NCBI GenBank assembly: GCA_019359715.1 | Contig: JAHHGS010000098.1 | Location: 1-47,847, forward strand | Length of the DNA stretch: 47,847 nucleotides | Source of the DNA: Aphanocapsa sp. GSE-SYN-MK-11-07L | GTDB lineage: Bacteria; Cyanobacteriota; Cyanobacteriia; Thermosynechococcales; Thermosynechococcaceae | Direction of reading: 5' to 3' | Part shown: positions 35,342 to 44,024 of the stretch, in pieces | Layout of the letters: each line of letters begins with the position of its first letter | Numbering within the stretch: position 1 is the stretch's first letter | Notes under the pieces: model-generated | The model's database searches: none | Seen by the model: only the letters and a program-made list of their open reading frames with translations | What the model was told of the DNA's origin: nothing | Position numbers and translations under genes: made by a program

Positions 35342-35944
35342 CTAAGAGCGGTAAATCCCCACGACCCAAGTGCCGATGTAGCGCATCAGTGGAATGTCGC
35401 CAGGAGAAGAGATCCGAGCATTGAAATAATACATCCCTCCGGTCGGCGGATTTCTAACGTTATTAAGCACCACCTGAACGGGAGTACCAGCCGGAATGAC
35501 GTCACTAGGCGTCAGGGTAATAATCCGATTATCTGGGTCAAGAGTAACTTCCGACATCTCAACTGGCTTACCTAAATCCCGCCTCAGGTTAAATAACCCG
35601 CCCCCTTTGCTGCCTTCTGCCCCAACTCTGACCTCAATCCCTTTCGGATCAAACGTGCCGTCAAAATAGTCTGGGTAAGTAATGCTAATCCCGGAGATGG
35701 CAACTTTCTGAGGTCCAAGTTTGAGCCGATAGCGATCGCCGTTAAACCCTGGCGTTCCATAGTCTAAAACATAACTTAATTGTTGCTTGCCGCTGGGGCC
35801 ATCTCCCCAAGTAAAGGTGAATCCAGGGTTTGTCTGTGCGCGAACTGCAACGGGCAGTCCGACAGCGCATAAGCCTGTAAGCAGGAGGGCAGGCCACAAA
35901 CGCCGCTGCCGAGGGCGCCTTTGAGCAGAGATAAGCTTGGGCAT
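35342..35944 (-). CDS. DUF2808 domain secreted protein
   Basis: A 200-residue exported protein. A basic N-terminus (QRRPRQRRLW) leads into a hydrophobic segment and a VRAQT cleavage-like site near residue 36. The mature part has the DUF2808 pattern: YPDYFDGTFDPKGIEVRVG, VTLDPDNRIITLTPSDVIPAGTPVQVVLNNVRNP, GMYYFNARISSPGDIPLMRYIGTWVVGIY. The family is widespread in cyanobacteria and of unknown function. It has its own terminator downstream. Confidence 0.88.
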   Translation of the reverse strand: MPKLISAQRRPRQRRLWPALLLTGLCAVGLPVAVRAQTNPGFTFTWGDGPSGKQQLSYVLDYGTPGFNGDRYRLKLGPQKVAISGISITYPDYFDGTFDPKGIEVRVGAEGSKGGGLFNLRRDLGKPVEMSEVTLDPDNRIITLTPSDVIPAGTPVQVVLNNVRNPPTGGMYYFNARISSPGDIPLMRYIGTWVVGIYRS

Positions 35945-36113
35945 AACAGTTTGAGAAAGTAAGTGTCTGAAGGGCTACACGCAGTCAGCTAACAATTGGT
36001 TTAGTCAACGCCTAACATACTAAGGACGTTTAAACAAACTATTGAGTTCCATTCATTTTACAGAAAAACTTCAACAATCGTCACAGCGTCAGTACAGAGC
36101 CGTTACAGATCAT

Positions 36114-36989
36114 TTAAGGTTGATAGGGCAACAAAGGTAAAGCTAAGGTAATGAAGTAGAAGACGAGTGGGGCTGTAAAAACATAGCTATCGGCTCGATC
36201 TAAAATCCCGCCATGCCCAGGAATAAGCTGCCCTGAATCTTTGACGCCCGCATCACGCTTCATCATTGATTCAGTTAGGTCGCCTAGCAAACTGGCAATC
36301 CCAATCATTAAACCTAACAGAGAACCGGCGATCGCCCAGCTTGGCCAGCCTAAATACCCCGCCCCAGCCAGAGCGACACCAATACTGCCAGCCACCCCAA
36401 ACACCGCTCCTTCGACGGTTTTTTTAGGGCTAATTTCGGACAGGCGAGTTCGCCCGATCGCTTTGCCCATAATGTAAGCGCCAATATCAGCTGCCCAAAT
36501 ACAGGCAAAGGCAAGAACCGTCACCGTTAGCCCCTGCGGAAAGTGAGCAAAATCTGTCCAGTTGTGCGGCCAAAAGCCGTCTAGCGGCAAATTTCGGCTC
36601 TCTAGGTTGCCCAGCGATCGCAGGCGCACCCAATAGCTGGGCAAGTAGCCACCGTAGAATAAGCCCATGATTGAAGCGGAAATATCAGCAATCGTGGCAA
36701 ACTTGGGCTGAAACAATAGATAAAAGCAAATCAAACTGCCCGCGACCGGAAATACCGCATCTGCCAAAGTTGGTGAAAGGTTAGAAATCACCAGTAGGGC
36801 TTGGCTAACCACAAGCGTTGTCTTAGCGGCCGGCGCAATTCCCTTTGCCCGCACCAGTTGAAAATACTCCTGCTGCCCCAGATAAATAATGATGCCAAAG
36901 CCAGCCGTAAAGTACCAGCCACCCAGCAAAATCATGCCCAGCGCCAGAGCGATCGCGACAACGGCGCTAAGAATCCGAGACCAAGGCAT
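36114..36989 (-). CDS. cdsA: Phosphatidate cytidylyltransferase CdsA
   Basis: A 291-residue integral membrane enzyme making CDP-diacylglycerol from phosphatidate and CTP. The CDS signature near the C-terminus is clear: [21 protein letters not shown] and [15 protein letters not shown], with the metal-binding Asp residues. About eight membrane helices are visible. The start is [15 protein letters not shown] (36989), the usual cyanobacterial N-terminus; the frame is open to 37022. Confidence 0.93.
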   Translation of the reverse strand: MPWSRILSAVVAIALALGMILLGGWYFTAGFGIIIYLGQQEYFQLVRAKGIAPAAKTTLVVSQALLVISNLSPTLADAVFPVAGSLICFYLLFQPKFATIADISASIMGLFYGGYLPSYWVRLRSLGNLESRNLPLDGFWPHNWTDFAHFPQGLTVTVLAFACIWAADIGAYIMGKAIGRTRLSEISPKKTVEGAVFGVAGSIGVALAGAGYLGWPSWAIAGSLLGLMIGIASLLGDLTESMMKRDAGVKDSGQLIPGHGGILDRADSYVFTAPLVFYFITLALPLLPYQP

Positions 36990-37371
36990 AGCATTTACTA
37001 ATTCCCAGACAGCAAGTTGCAAACTGTCCTCAAAAGATCGTTAGGTTATCTCTTGATTAAGTTTACGCTGCTTAGCAGCAATTAAGATCCGAATTGAGCC
37101 CAATCTGATCCTACCCAATTAATTTTAAGCATGCGCTGACTGTAGTCGGCAAAACAGCCTAAAGTTTCCATCCCCAGGCATAGGAGGTATAGTCAAAAAG
37201 ATTATTGCTGACCTTAACGTCGGTTCTTCATCCTCACTGCATTTTTTGACCACAAGATATCGTTTTTAAAATTGCACGCAACCAGTATTTTTTTAAGCCC
37301 CCAGCAAGCGAAGACTTAAAAAGAAGTATTTGATTTAAAACCAAGTCACGTTGGTACTCATCAATTCCAAT
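36990..37371. promoter_or_regulatory. Divergent region between cdsA and the glycosyltransferase gene
   Basis: About 380 AT-rich bases presumably carrying both promoters. A small perfect palindrome, GCTGCTTAGCAGC, lies near 37069-37081. I recognise no RNA gene, riboswitch or repeat family here. Confidence 0.4.
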
Positions 37372-38406
37372 ATGTCAAGCGCAGGCACAATCCAATTTGA
37401 TTTCACCGTTGCCATCCGAGCTTACAACAGCGCCAAGTCTTTGCCGGCTGTTTTGGAAAAATTGCTAAAACAAGTTGGCACTGAAAGTTTCCGCTGGGAA
37501 GTTTTGGTCGTGGATAACAACAGTCAGGATGCTACAGCCGCAGTGGTTGCCGACTATGCAAAACGGTGGCGCTCAGATGGTCAGCTTCGGTATGTGCTTG
37601 AACCTCGGCAGGGGCAATCCTTTGCCAGGGAGTGTGCCATTTTAAACGCAAATACCGATTTAGTCGGCTTTCTAGATGACGATAATCTACCTCACCCAGA
37701 TTGGGTGGCGCAAGCCTGCAAGTTTGGTCAAGCGCACCCCGAAGTGGGCGCTTATGGCAGTAATATTCTGGCCAAATTGGATGGCACCCCGCCGCCTGAC
37801 TTTGTGCAGGTGAATATCTACTTGGCAATTTCTCATCGGGGTAGCACCGCCTATTGCTACAAGCGAGCTTATCCCCGTCTCGTGCCGATTGGTGCAGGCT
37901 GTGTCATTCGCAAACAGGCCTGGTTTGACTCGGTGCCGCAAAAGCGCCGCCTGCGGGGCCGGTTCGATCAAAACCGCAAGCTCGTCCCCAGTTCAAGTGA
38001 AGACATGGAGATCATGTTTAATATCCAGAACAATTGGCAGGTTTGGCACAATGGCAAGATGGTGGTTGAGCATCATCTTGCTCTGCATCGGCTGGAAACT
38101 GATTATTTGCTCCGAATCGCCCGCTTAGGAGGTCTGAGTGCCCATGCCTGCCGGATTGCTCAACTTCGTTCCTGGCAGCGTCCCTTAATGCCCCTGCTGG
38201 TTCCTCTGCTCTTACTATTTGATGGGATCAGGGTAGCTGTTTGCTATCTGAAAGACGGCCGTGACTTTAGTCATGATCGCGGTAAGGCCTGTAACTTTCA
38301 ATTTCGTTTAGGGCGGCTGTTGAGTCCTTTTTTGACGCCCGCTCCCTTCAGTTACGAAGACTATCCTTTAACCCCGGAAACTGCTTCTGCTCAAAGCACC
38401 CAGTGA
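37372..38406 (+). CDS. Family 2 glycosyltransferase, HpsE-like
   Basis: A GT-A fold glycosyltransferase of about 344 residues. The N-terminal FTVAIRAYNSAKSLPAVLEKLLKQ, the VLVVDNNSQDAT nucleotide-binding strand, the metal-binding DDD in VGFLDDDNLPHPDW and the acceptor-side SSSEDMEIMFNI match GT2 enzymes. A hydrophobic helix near 275-290 (PLLVPLLLLFDGIRVAV) may anchor it to the membrane. It resembles HpsE of the hormogonium polysaccharide locus in filamentous cyanobacteria, but no other hps genes are here. ATG 37372 is preferred over the TTG at 37351. Confidence 0.88.
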   Translation: MSSAGTIQFDFTVAIRAYNSAKSLPAVLEKLLKQVGTESFRWEVLVVDNNSQDATAAVVADYAKRWRSDGQLRYVLEPRQGQSFARECAILNANTDLVGFLDDDNLPHPDWVAQACKFGQAHPEVGAYGSNILAKLDGTPPPDFVQVNIYLAISHRGSTAYCYKRAYPRLVPIGAGCVIRKQAWFDSVPQKRRLRGRFDQNRKLVPSSSEDMEIMFNIQNNWQVWHNGKMVVEHHLALHRLETDYLLRIARLGGLSAHACRIAQLRSWQRPLMPLLVPLLLLFDGIRVAVCYLKDGRDFSHDRGKACNFQFRLGRLLSPFLTPAPFSYEDYPLTPETASAQSTQ

Positions 38407-38434
38407 GTCCCAAAAGAACTAGCCCTCTGAGCCG

Positions 38435-39976
38435 CTAACGACGCTTCCACCAGAGCACGGCAGCCCCGACGAATGCTGCCAACGGCAAGAGCGCCATACT
38501 AAACAGGGCAATCCAATTGCTCTTTGTGACCGTCATTTGCAAGCGGCGATTCGTGGTTTCTTTGGGGCGAATCGAGAGGGCTTGATCGTCGCGATCGCTC
38601 AGCCAAGCCACTGCGTTTAAGAAGATATCTCCGTTTAAGCTCTGCTCAAACGCTCCATTCGCGACAAATTCGGAATCACCAATTACTACCAGCCGGGCTT
38701 GCTTAGCGGGTTGACCCGCCACTACAATCGGTCGGCTGATCGCGACTCCCAAGGTTAATGGGCCCGGGCGATCGATTTGGGGGTCAAGTTGGAGCTGTTG
38801 GTTTTCTGGATTTGCCTCAGCCCAACTTTGGGGGCTGGTTTTGAGTAAATCAGTCACCTGATCTTGCGCAACGGGCTGCACAGTAATTGCCTGAGCTAAT
38901 GGAAAGAAAGAGAACCCCTGATTAAAATTGCGCGTCATCGGGTGATCGCCGTACTGATTGACGATCGCCGCCGCCGGGCCCAAGCCGACCAGCTGGCCAG
39001 CCCCAGAGGCATCCACAACAATCCGGTTATCCAGGCTGACGCCCCAATTTTTGAGCAGTGGGTCTAGCCCGGTCTTGGTTTGCGGGTCAAGCAGCAGCAG
39101 CAGGCTACCAGCATTCTTCAGGTAGGCTTCCAGCATGGCAACTTCTGCCGGTAAAAAGGCTTTTTTCGGGCCAGCAATCACGACAACATTGGCATCGGTG
39201 GGAACTTTGCCGGTGGTCAGCAGGTTGAGCGGCAGAGCAGAAATATTCTTTTGCTGAAGCGCCTGCATCGCTTGGCTTAGGCTGACTTGACCACTTTCAA
39301 GCGCAACTTCGCCGTGCCCGAAGGTAAAGTAAGCAACGGATTTGCGATCGCTGAGTAGACGCTGGAGAGCAGGCGTCAAGTTGACCTCAGACAGGCCGCC
39401 CGTGACGGGTTCTCTTTTTTGCCCAGATTCTAGAAAGGCATCGCCGAGGGCCTGCGGCTTATATTTTTGGGCCAACCCTGGTTCAGCTTGCGGATCGACA
39501 AATTGGTAGCTGAATTTATCATTGCTCTGGCGTTCGTACTGCTCTAACAGCGCCTGGATGGCTGGATCGGGTTGCGTCTCAAACACCCACAGCTTGACGG
39601 GCTGCTTGAGATTGCTCACCACTTGCTGGGATTGGGGAGCCAGGGAGAGCGCCTGCTGATCGGTGAGGTCAATCCGATGGTCAAACCGGACTGCCAAAAA
39701 ATTCAGCAGCCCAATCATCACCAGCACCGCCACAGTAGAAATTAAGGCATTAGTGCTGACCTGGGTGGAGCGTTTGCCCCAAAAGCCTTTGCTGCCACTA
39801 GCCAGCCAGAGTAATCCTAAGGCGACAATTACCGCACCGGCGATCGCCAACCCTTGCGGCCAGCCAGCCCACTGACCAGCCACGGCTGCGGCTGAAAAGC
39901 CGACCACAATTAACAGCGGCCCCAGCCAAAACAAGTAGGGCCATTTTGCCTGGAGGCGAGGGAGAAAAGTCTTCAT
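38435..39976 (-). CDS. GldG-family ABC transporter accessory protein
   Basis: A 513-residue protein with two N-terminal membrane helices (about 14-60), a third near 80-100, a large soluble domain facing outside, and a C-terminal membrane helix (ALFSMALLPLAAFVGAAVLW) with a basic end. The middle carries the ABC-type auxiliary pattern (VAYFTFGHGEVALESG, then LLLLLDPQTKTGLDPLLKNWGV and VVIGDSEFVANGAF). It is the third gene of an ATPase-permease-GldG set named after gliding genes of Bacteroidetes, but widespread in non-gliding bacteria; the substrate is unknown. The gap to the permease gene is 12 bp. Confidence 0.88.
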   Translation of the reverse strand: MKTFLPRLQAKWPYLFWLGPLLIVVGFSAAAVAGQWAGWPQGLAIAGAVIVALGLLWLASGSKGFWGKRSTQVSTNALISTVAVLVMIGLLNFLAVRFDHRIDLTDQQALSLAPQSQQVVSNLKQPVKLWVFETQPDPAIQALLEQYERQSNDKFSYQFVDPQAEPGLAQKYKPQALGDAFLESGQKREPVTGGLSEVNLTPALQRLLSDRKSVAYFTFGHGEVALESGQVSLSQAMQALQQKNISALPLNLLTTGKVPTDANVVVIAGPKKAFLPAEVAMLEAYLKNAGSLLLLLDPQTKTGLDPLLKNWGVSLDNRIVVDASGAGQLVGLGPAAAIVNQYGDHPMTRNFNQGFSFFPLAQAITVQPVAQDQVTDLLKTSPQSWAEANPENQQLQLDPQIDRPGPLTLGVAISRPIVVAGQPAKQARLVVIGDSEFVANGAFEQSLNGDIFLNAVAWLSDRDDQALSIRPKETTNRRLQMTVTKSNWIALFSMALLPLAAFVGAAVLWWKRR

Positions 39977-39988
39977 GGCTAAAATTGG

Positions 39989-40801
39989 CTAAGAGCGCTG
40001 AAATCTAAAGGCATCAATCGATTGGGCAGTTAGAAACAGGCCCAGAAAAATGTAGCTGGCAAACAAAACCAGTCCGCCGCTGTCAACTGCGCCTTGGCTG
40101 AGGTCAGTGTAGTGTTTCAGCAAAGATAAATGGCTGAGGACATCGCCCACCGGCCCACCAATGGTTTTGCCAAGCAAATCGACAATCCACAGCAGCAGAA
40201 TCAGACCAAACGTCAGCATTGCCGCCAAAATTGAACTATCCGTCAGGGAAGAAATAAACAACCCCAGGGACAGAATTGAACCCGCCAATAAAACTAGCCC
40301 CAGGTGTCCAGCTAAAAAGATCCAAACCGAAGCAGGCGGATTGGCACTGTCAAACACAATTGCTTCGTAGACCATCACGGGCAACAGCAGCGTCACATAA
40401 AAGGTCATCACCCCCAGCCACTTGCCCAGCGCCACGACCCAATTCGTGATTGGAGAAGTGGCTAAGAGTTCCAACGTCCCCCGTTTGCGCTCTTCGGCAT
40501 ATAAGCCCATGGCCAGCATGGGTAAAATCACCTGCGACAGGGAACCCATCACGGCCAAAAAACTCTGCAAGACCAGATAAGGCACATCAACGGGCTGCGG
40601 CGGTAGCCCGGTTTGTTGAGCATTGGCGCCAATTTGGCTGGCATAATCAACTACAGATTTTAAAATAAAGGCATAAAACAAGCCAGAGAGCAGCCAAAAC
40701 ACGCCCGCAATTACATAGGCCAGCGGGGAAGCAAAATAGCCTTGCAGTTCCTTGCGGTAAATCGCCAGCAGATTATTGAAGATAATACGCATATTAGGCA
40801 T
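39989..40801 (-). CDS. ABC-2 transporter permease (GldF-like)
   Basis: A 270-residue permease with six membrane helices: FASPLAYVIAGVFWLLSGLFYAFI, LAVMGSLSQVILPMLAMGLYAEERKRGTLELL (with the ABC-2 EERKRGT coupling motif), then a run of four hydrophobic segments. The start overlaps the upstream ATPase gene end by 8 bp, and the GldG-like gene follows after 12 bp, so the three form one operon. A start a few codons later (MRIIFNN) is equally possible. Confidence 0.9.
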   Translation of the reverse strand: MPNMRIIFNNLLAIYRKELQGYFASPLAYVIAGVFWLLSGLFYAFILKSVVDYASQIGANAQQTGLPPQPVDVPYLVLQSFLAVMGSLSQVILPMLAMGLYAEERKRGTLELLATSPITNWVVALGKWLGVMTFYVTLLLPVMVYEAIVFDSANPPASVWIFLAGHLGLVLLAGSILSLGLFISSLTDSSILAAMLTFGLILLLWIVDLLGKTIGGPVGDVLSHLSLLKHYTDLSQGAVDSGGLVLFASYIFLGLFLTAQSIDAFRFQRS

Positions 40802-41825
40802 CTCCTGCCGGTTCCGGCTCGGCTAGATCAGTAGCCAGTGGGATTTCCTCTAGAGGAGTCTCTTCTAGATTTGATGCCCCTAGCTCCGTCGTCGTTAACT
40901 TTAAGAACACTTCCTCTAAATTGCCACCGCTGCGCCGCATTTCGTATAGCCCGATGCCGCTGTTGACAAGAGTAGTGGCGATCGCCTTGCCCAATTCTTG
41001 ATCGGCATCACCGCTAATCCGCAGTCGATGGTGATGGTCGGGCAGAAACTCATGCCCCAGCCACTCCAGGGAGCGAATTTGAGGCAGGTTTTGGAGATGA
41101 GCCGCAATTTCAGCTTGGTTGCCCGCCACTTCCAGGTCAAACGTGGAACCGCCGGTCAGTTGGCCCATCAAATTATCGAGTCCGCCGCTGGCCACCACTT
41201 CGCCCTGATGAATAATTGCCACCCGGTTACAAATGCTGCTCACCTCCGGCAAGATGTGAGTCGAAAGAATCACGGTTGTATCCCCATCCGCCAGGGATTT
41301 GATCAAATTTCGCACCTCAATAATTTGGCGCGGGTCTAGCCCAACCGTTGGCTCATCCAAAATAATGGCGGGCGGGTTGTGGACGATCGCTTGGGCAATC
41401 CCTACCCGCTGCTTATAGCCCTTGGACAGCTTGCGGATAATCACTTTGCGCTTGTCTTGCAGGTTGCAGCCAGTCAAAGCTGCATTCAAACGCTGGGGGC
41501 GATCGCCCGCATTCACCCCTTTTAGGCGGGCAACAAAATTCAAGTATCCTTCCACCGTCATTTCTGGGTAAAGTGGCGGACTTTCTGGCAGGTAGCCAAT
41601 CCGCTGCCGGACTTGCATCGGTTGGGTATGCACCTCAAACCCAGCGATTGTGGCATTGCCAGCGGTGGCCGGCAAATAGCCGGCCAAAATCCGCATTGTG
41701 GTGGTTTTACCGGCTCCGTTCGGGCCCAGCAGCCCTAAAATTTCCCCTGGCTCGACCCGAAAAGTGACGTCTTTAATTGCTTGGGTTGAGCCATAAATCT
41801 TGCTCAAATGCTCAACTTCAATCAT
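40794..41825 (-). CDS. ABC transporter ATP-binding protein (GldA-like)
   Basis: A 343-residue ATPase. Walker A is [12 protein letters not shown], the Q-loop is in RIGYLPESPPLYPEMTVEGYL, the signature is LSKGYKQRVG (LSKG in place of LSGG, common in this subfamily), Walker B runs AIILDEPTVGLD, and the switch His is in STHILPEVS. The C-terminal 110 residues are an extension with a Glu/Pro-rich end. It leads the operon with permease and GldG-like genes. Confidence 0.93.
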   Translation of the reverse strand: MIEVEHLSKIYGSTQAIKDVTFRVEPGEILGLLGPNGAGKTTTMRILAGYLPATAGNATIAGFEVHTQPMQVRQRIGYLPESPPLYPEMTVEGYLNFVARLKGVNAGDRPQRLNAALTGCNLQDKRKVIIRKLSKGYKQRVGIAQAIVHNPPAIILDEPTVGLDPRQIIEVRNLIKSLADGDTTVILSTHILPEVSSICNRVAIIHQGEVVASGGLDNLMGQLTGGSTFDLEVAGNQAEIAAHLQNLPQIRSLEWLGHEFLPDHHHRLRISGDADQELGKAIATTLVNSGIGLYEMRRSGGNLEEVFLKLTTTELGASNLEETPLEEIPLATDLAEPEPAGDA

Positions 41826-42026
41826 TATTCTTCATCGGCCTTTGTTACAAATTGGCTCTGATCAATGACTCCCCATGACCGGCAGTTGCGATCGCATGCA
41901 CCTAGATCTATATACCATCGCTTGCGACGCTTAATTCAACCGAACTTATGCAGGCTCTAGGCAAACTGACCTTGCTCCGAAAAAGTGGACAATTCCCAAG
42001 AGTCGTCAACTCAGGAGCATGTTCAC

Positions 42027-42245
42027 ATGACACAAAAACCCCGCAGGCTATTTACAGACGAGCAGAAGGCTGAGGCAGTCCGCATCGTCAATCAATCTGG
42101 CAAACCGGTGAGCCAGGTTGCCAAAGAAATGGGTCTGACTGAAAGTGCCCTCCGCAACTGGGTCAAACAAGCCCAGATTGACCGTCAGCCAGACCCTCAA
42201 GGACAACTGACCCTGCCGTTGCTCAGGAAAGCTCAGACCCTTTGA
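42027..42245 (+). pseudogene. IS3-family transposase OrfA, truncated
   Basis: A 72-residue open frame with the OrfA helix-turn-helix: RRLFTDEQKAEAVRIVNQSG, KPVSQVAKEMGLTESALRNWVKQ. The usual Leu-zipper part (an LRRENKRL-type helix leading to KKAAAFFA) is missing: after QGQLT the frame reads LPLLRKAQTL and stops. Deletion of roughly 100 bp at the orfA/orfB junction is the simplest reading. Without the zipper and the frameshift region, no OrfAB fusion transposase can form. Confidence 0.8.
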
Positions 42246-42555
42246 GCTAATCGACGCAGAGAAGGAAAATTTTCCGATTGCCTTGATGTGTAAAGTGCTC
42301 AAGCTGTCTAGAAGTGGCGACTCTGCCTGGCTCAAACGCAAAATATCCCCTCGAACTCAGGAGAATGAAATCTTGTCCCAGCAGATTCAACAGATTCATC
42401 AAGGGAGCCGTCAAACCTATGGCTCACCTCGGATTCCTGCCTCTTTGGTCGCAAACGGGTTTCAAGTTGGTCGCCAACGAGTCGTTCGGTTAATGGCAAC
42501 ACTCGGTATCAACGCTCGTCCCCAGCGTCAATTCAAGGTCACGACTGATTCTAAG

Positions 42556-43160
42556 GATCATAGATTAAATAAGGTGTAATTCTTTAATTGTATCTGTAAG
42601 CTAGAGAGGCAGATTAATCATCAGGTGAAGTGATGCAAACATACCCACATCCAGATTGGCACCAGCCATGATACCAGCGAGTTTGCCTGTGACTCGATTC
42701 GCGACGGGTGGAACCCCTATGGCAAAGGGCGCTATCCGCTAGCGGACTCGATTTTACTGGTCTGTGAGGGCGGCGGCAGCAATAGCTGACGCTATGACAT
42801 CGTTAAGCAGGACTTACAGACGTTGGTCAACGAGTTAGGCATCGACATTCGCATTGCCCCCTACCCACCCTATACCTCCAAGTACAATCCGATTGAACAT
42901 CGGTTGTTTCCCCATCTCTCTCGCGTCTGTCAGGGGGTGATTTTTGAGAGTGTCCAAGCCGTGCAACACCTGAGGGCAACCGCCACCACTCGCACTGGGC
43001 TACAGGGATTGACGACAATTCTTGATCAAACCTATCAGACGGGTCGAAAAGTAGCTGAAGACTTCCAATCCAACCCGAAAATTGTTTTTGATGAATTCTT
43101 GCCTCAATGGAATTACACCGCAAAGCCAAAATTACAGGTTATTTAATCCACGATCCTTAG
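42556..43160 (+). mobile_element. 605-bp internally deleted ISAzo13-type element inside orfB
   Basis: Both ends carry the same inverted sequence (left CTAAGGATCATAGATTAAAT from 42551; right end TTTAATCCACGATCCTTAG to 43160). Removing 42556-43160 restores the surrounding orfB frame exactly (TDSK to HDLP). The content is the C-terminal part of an ISAzo13-type transposase: DTSEFACDSIRDGWNPYG, then GGGSNS followed by TGA, then LGIDIRIAPYPPYTSKYNPIEHRLFPHLSRVCQG to WNYTAKPKLQVI. The N-terminal about two thirds are gone, so this is a non-autonomous, MITE-like derivative. Confidence 0.85.
42823..43146 (+). pseudogene. ISAzo13-type transposase C-terminal remnant
   Basis: A 107-residue open stretch with the conserved C-terminal block of ISAzo13 transposases: PYPPYTSKYNPIEHRLFPHL (DDE-type acidic Glu in NPIEHRLF), the RTGLQGLTTILDQTYQTGRK helix and the DEFLPQWNYTAKP tail. 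Homology extends upstream to about 42672 through a TGA at about 42788. It is a fragment of a larger transposase. Confidence 0.85.
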
Positions 43161-43508
43161 CATGACTTGCCGATTGCGGAAAACGTCTTAAATCGGAACT
43201 TTATGACAACAGAGCCAGATCGAGGGTGGGTCGCTGACATCACCTACATTCCCACAGCTCAAGGATGGCTGTACTTAGCCGTCATTATTGATCTGTTCTC
43301 TCGCCGGGTCGCGGGATGGTCAATGGCAGAGCATCTACGGACAGACTTGGTCTTAACCGCTCTAGATGCTGCTTTAGGACAGCGCCTCCCTTCACTTACC
43401 GGATTGATCTTTCATTCTGACCGGGGCAGCCAATATGCCAGTGGAGACTACCAAACGGCGCTCCAGAAAGCTGGCATCACCTGTAGTATGAGCCGTCGGG
43501 CTAATTGT

Positions 43509-43553
43509 TGAGGCAGTCCGTTGGCGGGGTTCCCCCGCTTAAAGGAACTGCTG
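43509..43553 (+). repeat. 45-bp hairpin element inserted in IS3 orfB
   Basis: The extra DNA between codons for Cys and Trp of the otherwise conserved RRANC-WDNAV junction. It has nested dyads: GCAGT (43513-43517) with ACTGC (43547-43551) outside, and GCGGGG (43524-43529) with CCCCGC (43533-43538) inside around a TTC loop. Its length is a multiple of three but it supplies a TGA. It resembles the small dispersed repeats of filamentous cyanobacteria. No second copy was seen in this window. Confidence 0.75.
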
Positions 43554-43803
43554 TGGGATAACGCTGTGGCTGAAAGCTTTTTTGGCACCCTCAAAACCGA
43601 GTTGATTCATCCCCGAATGTTCTCTACACGGGCAATCGCCAGAACGATGATCGCGGAGTGGATTGAAGTGTTCTACAATCGACAACGACTCCACTCGACC
43701 ATCGGCTACCTTTCCCCGGTTCAGTTTGAAGAGAATTATTGGAGCGCTCTCAATTACCCGATCGCAGCTTAACTTACCTGTCCACTTTCTTGGGGTAAGG
43801 TCA

Positions 43804-44024
43804 AAAGACGTAGAGGATGCCATAGGGGAAGCGTCGAATGAGTGCTCGTCGTGCCTGCTGATAGATGAGTGGATAAGCAAGAGGATTGCGCCCAATGCCA
43901 GATAAACAGGTATCAACTGCTCGAACGAACTCAGATCCTAAGCTGGAACCTGTGTTTCATACCACTCGAAAGCGTCTTGAATGTCTAACTCTGCCTCAGG
44001 GCGAATGATGAGGTTATAGCTCAT
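43804..44024 (-). pseudogene. ParE/RelE-type toxin, frameshifted and cut by the IS3 element
   Basis: Starts at ATG 44024 overlapping the antitoxin stop (ATGA): MSYNLIIRPEAELDIQDAFE and WYETQVPA, then a TAG. One base later the frame continues GSEFVRAVDTCLSGIG, NPLAYPLIYQQARRALIRR and FPYGILYVF, where the IS3 terminal repeat begins. Adding back one base near 43940 would give the normal ParE sequence; the last about 20 residues are missing. The toxin is therefore inactivated twice. The left flank of the IS does not encode the lost C-terminus. Confidence 0.85.

Larger units (their letters stand above)
42232..43772 (+). pseudogene. IS3-family transposase OrfB, interrupted by two insertions
   Basis: The N-terminal part (FELIDAEKENFPIALMCKVL, YGSPRIPASLVANGFQVGRQ, RQFKVTTDSK) stops at an inserted element after 42555. 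The frame resumes exactly at 43161 with [14 protein letters not shown] and the DDE domain: first Asp in [10 protein letters not shown], second in [11 protein letters not shown], Glu in WDNAVAESFFGTLKTEL. A second insertion of 45 bp (43509-43553) between RRANC and WDNAVAESF brings a TGA. With both removed the frame is continuous to TAA at 43770-43772. All three catalytic residues survive. Confidence 0.9.
41967..43803 (+). mobile_element. IS3-family insertion sequence, decayed and twice invaded
   Basis: Imperfect terminal inverted repeats of 25 bp match at 21 positions. The left (41967-41991) starts TGACCTTGCTCCG; the right (43779-43803), read inward, starts TGACCTTACCCCA; both end AAAGTGGACA. 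Inside are orfA and orfB of an IS150/IS3-type element. A 605-bp ISAzo13-type remnant sits at 42556-43160 and a 45-bp hairpin at 43509-43553. Without these the element is about 1.19 kb. No clean target-site duplication is seen, and the left flank does not continue the toxin gene cut on the right, so a flanking deletion or rearrangement is likely. It cannot transpose by itself. Confidence 0.9.

Noticed and set aside
41967-43803. Composite transposon or CRISPR-associated transposon
   Set aside because: All genes inside are explained by one IS3 and its invaders; no cas, tns or cargo genes are present.
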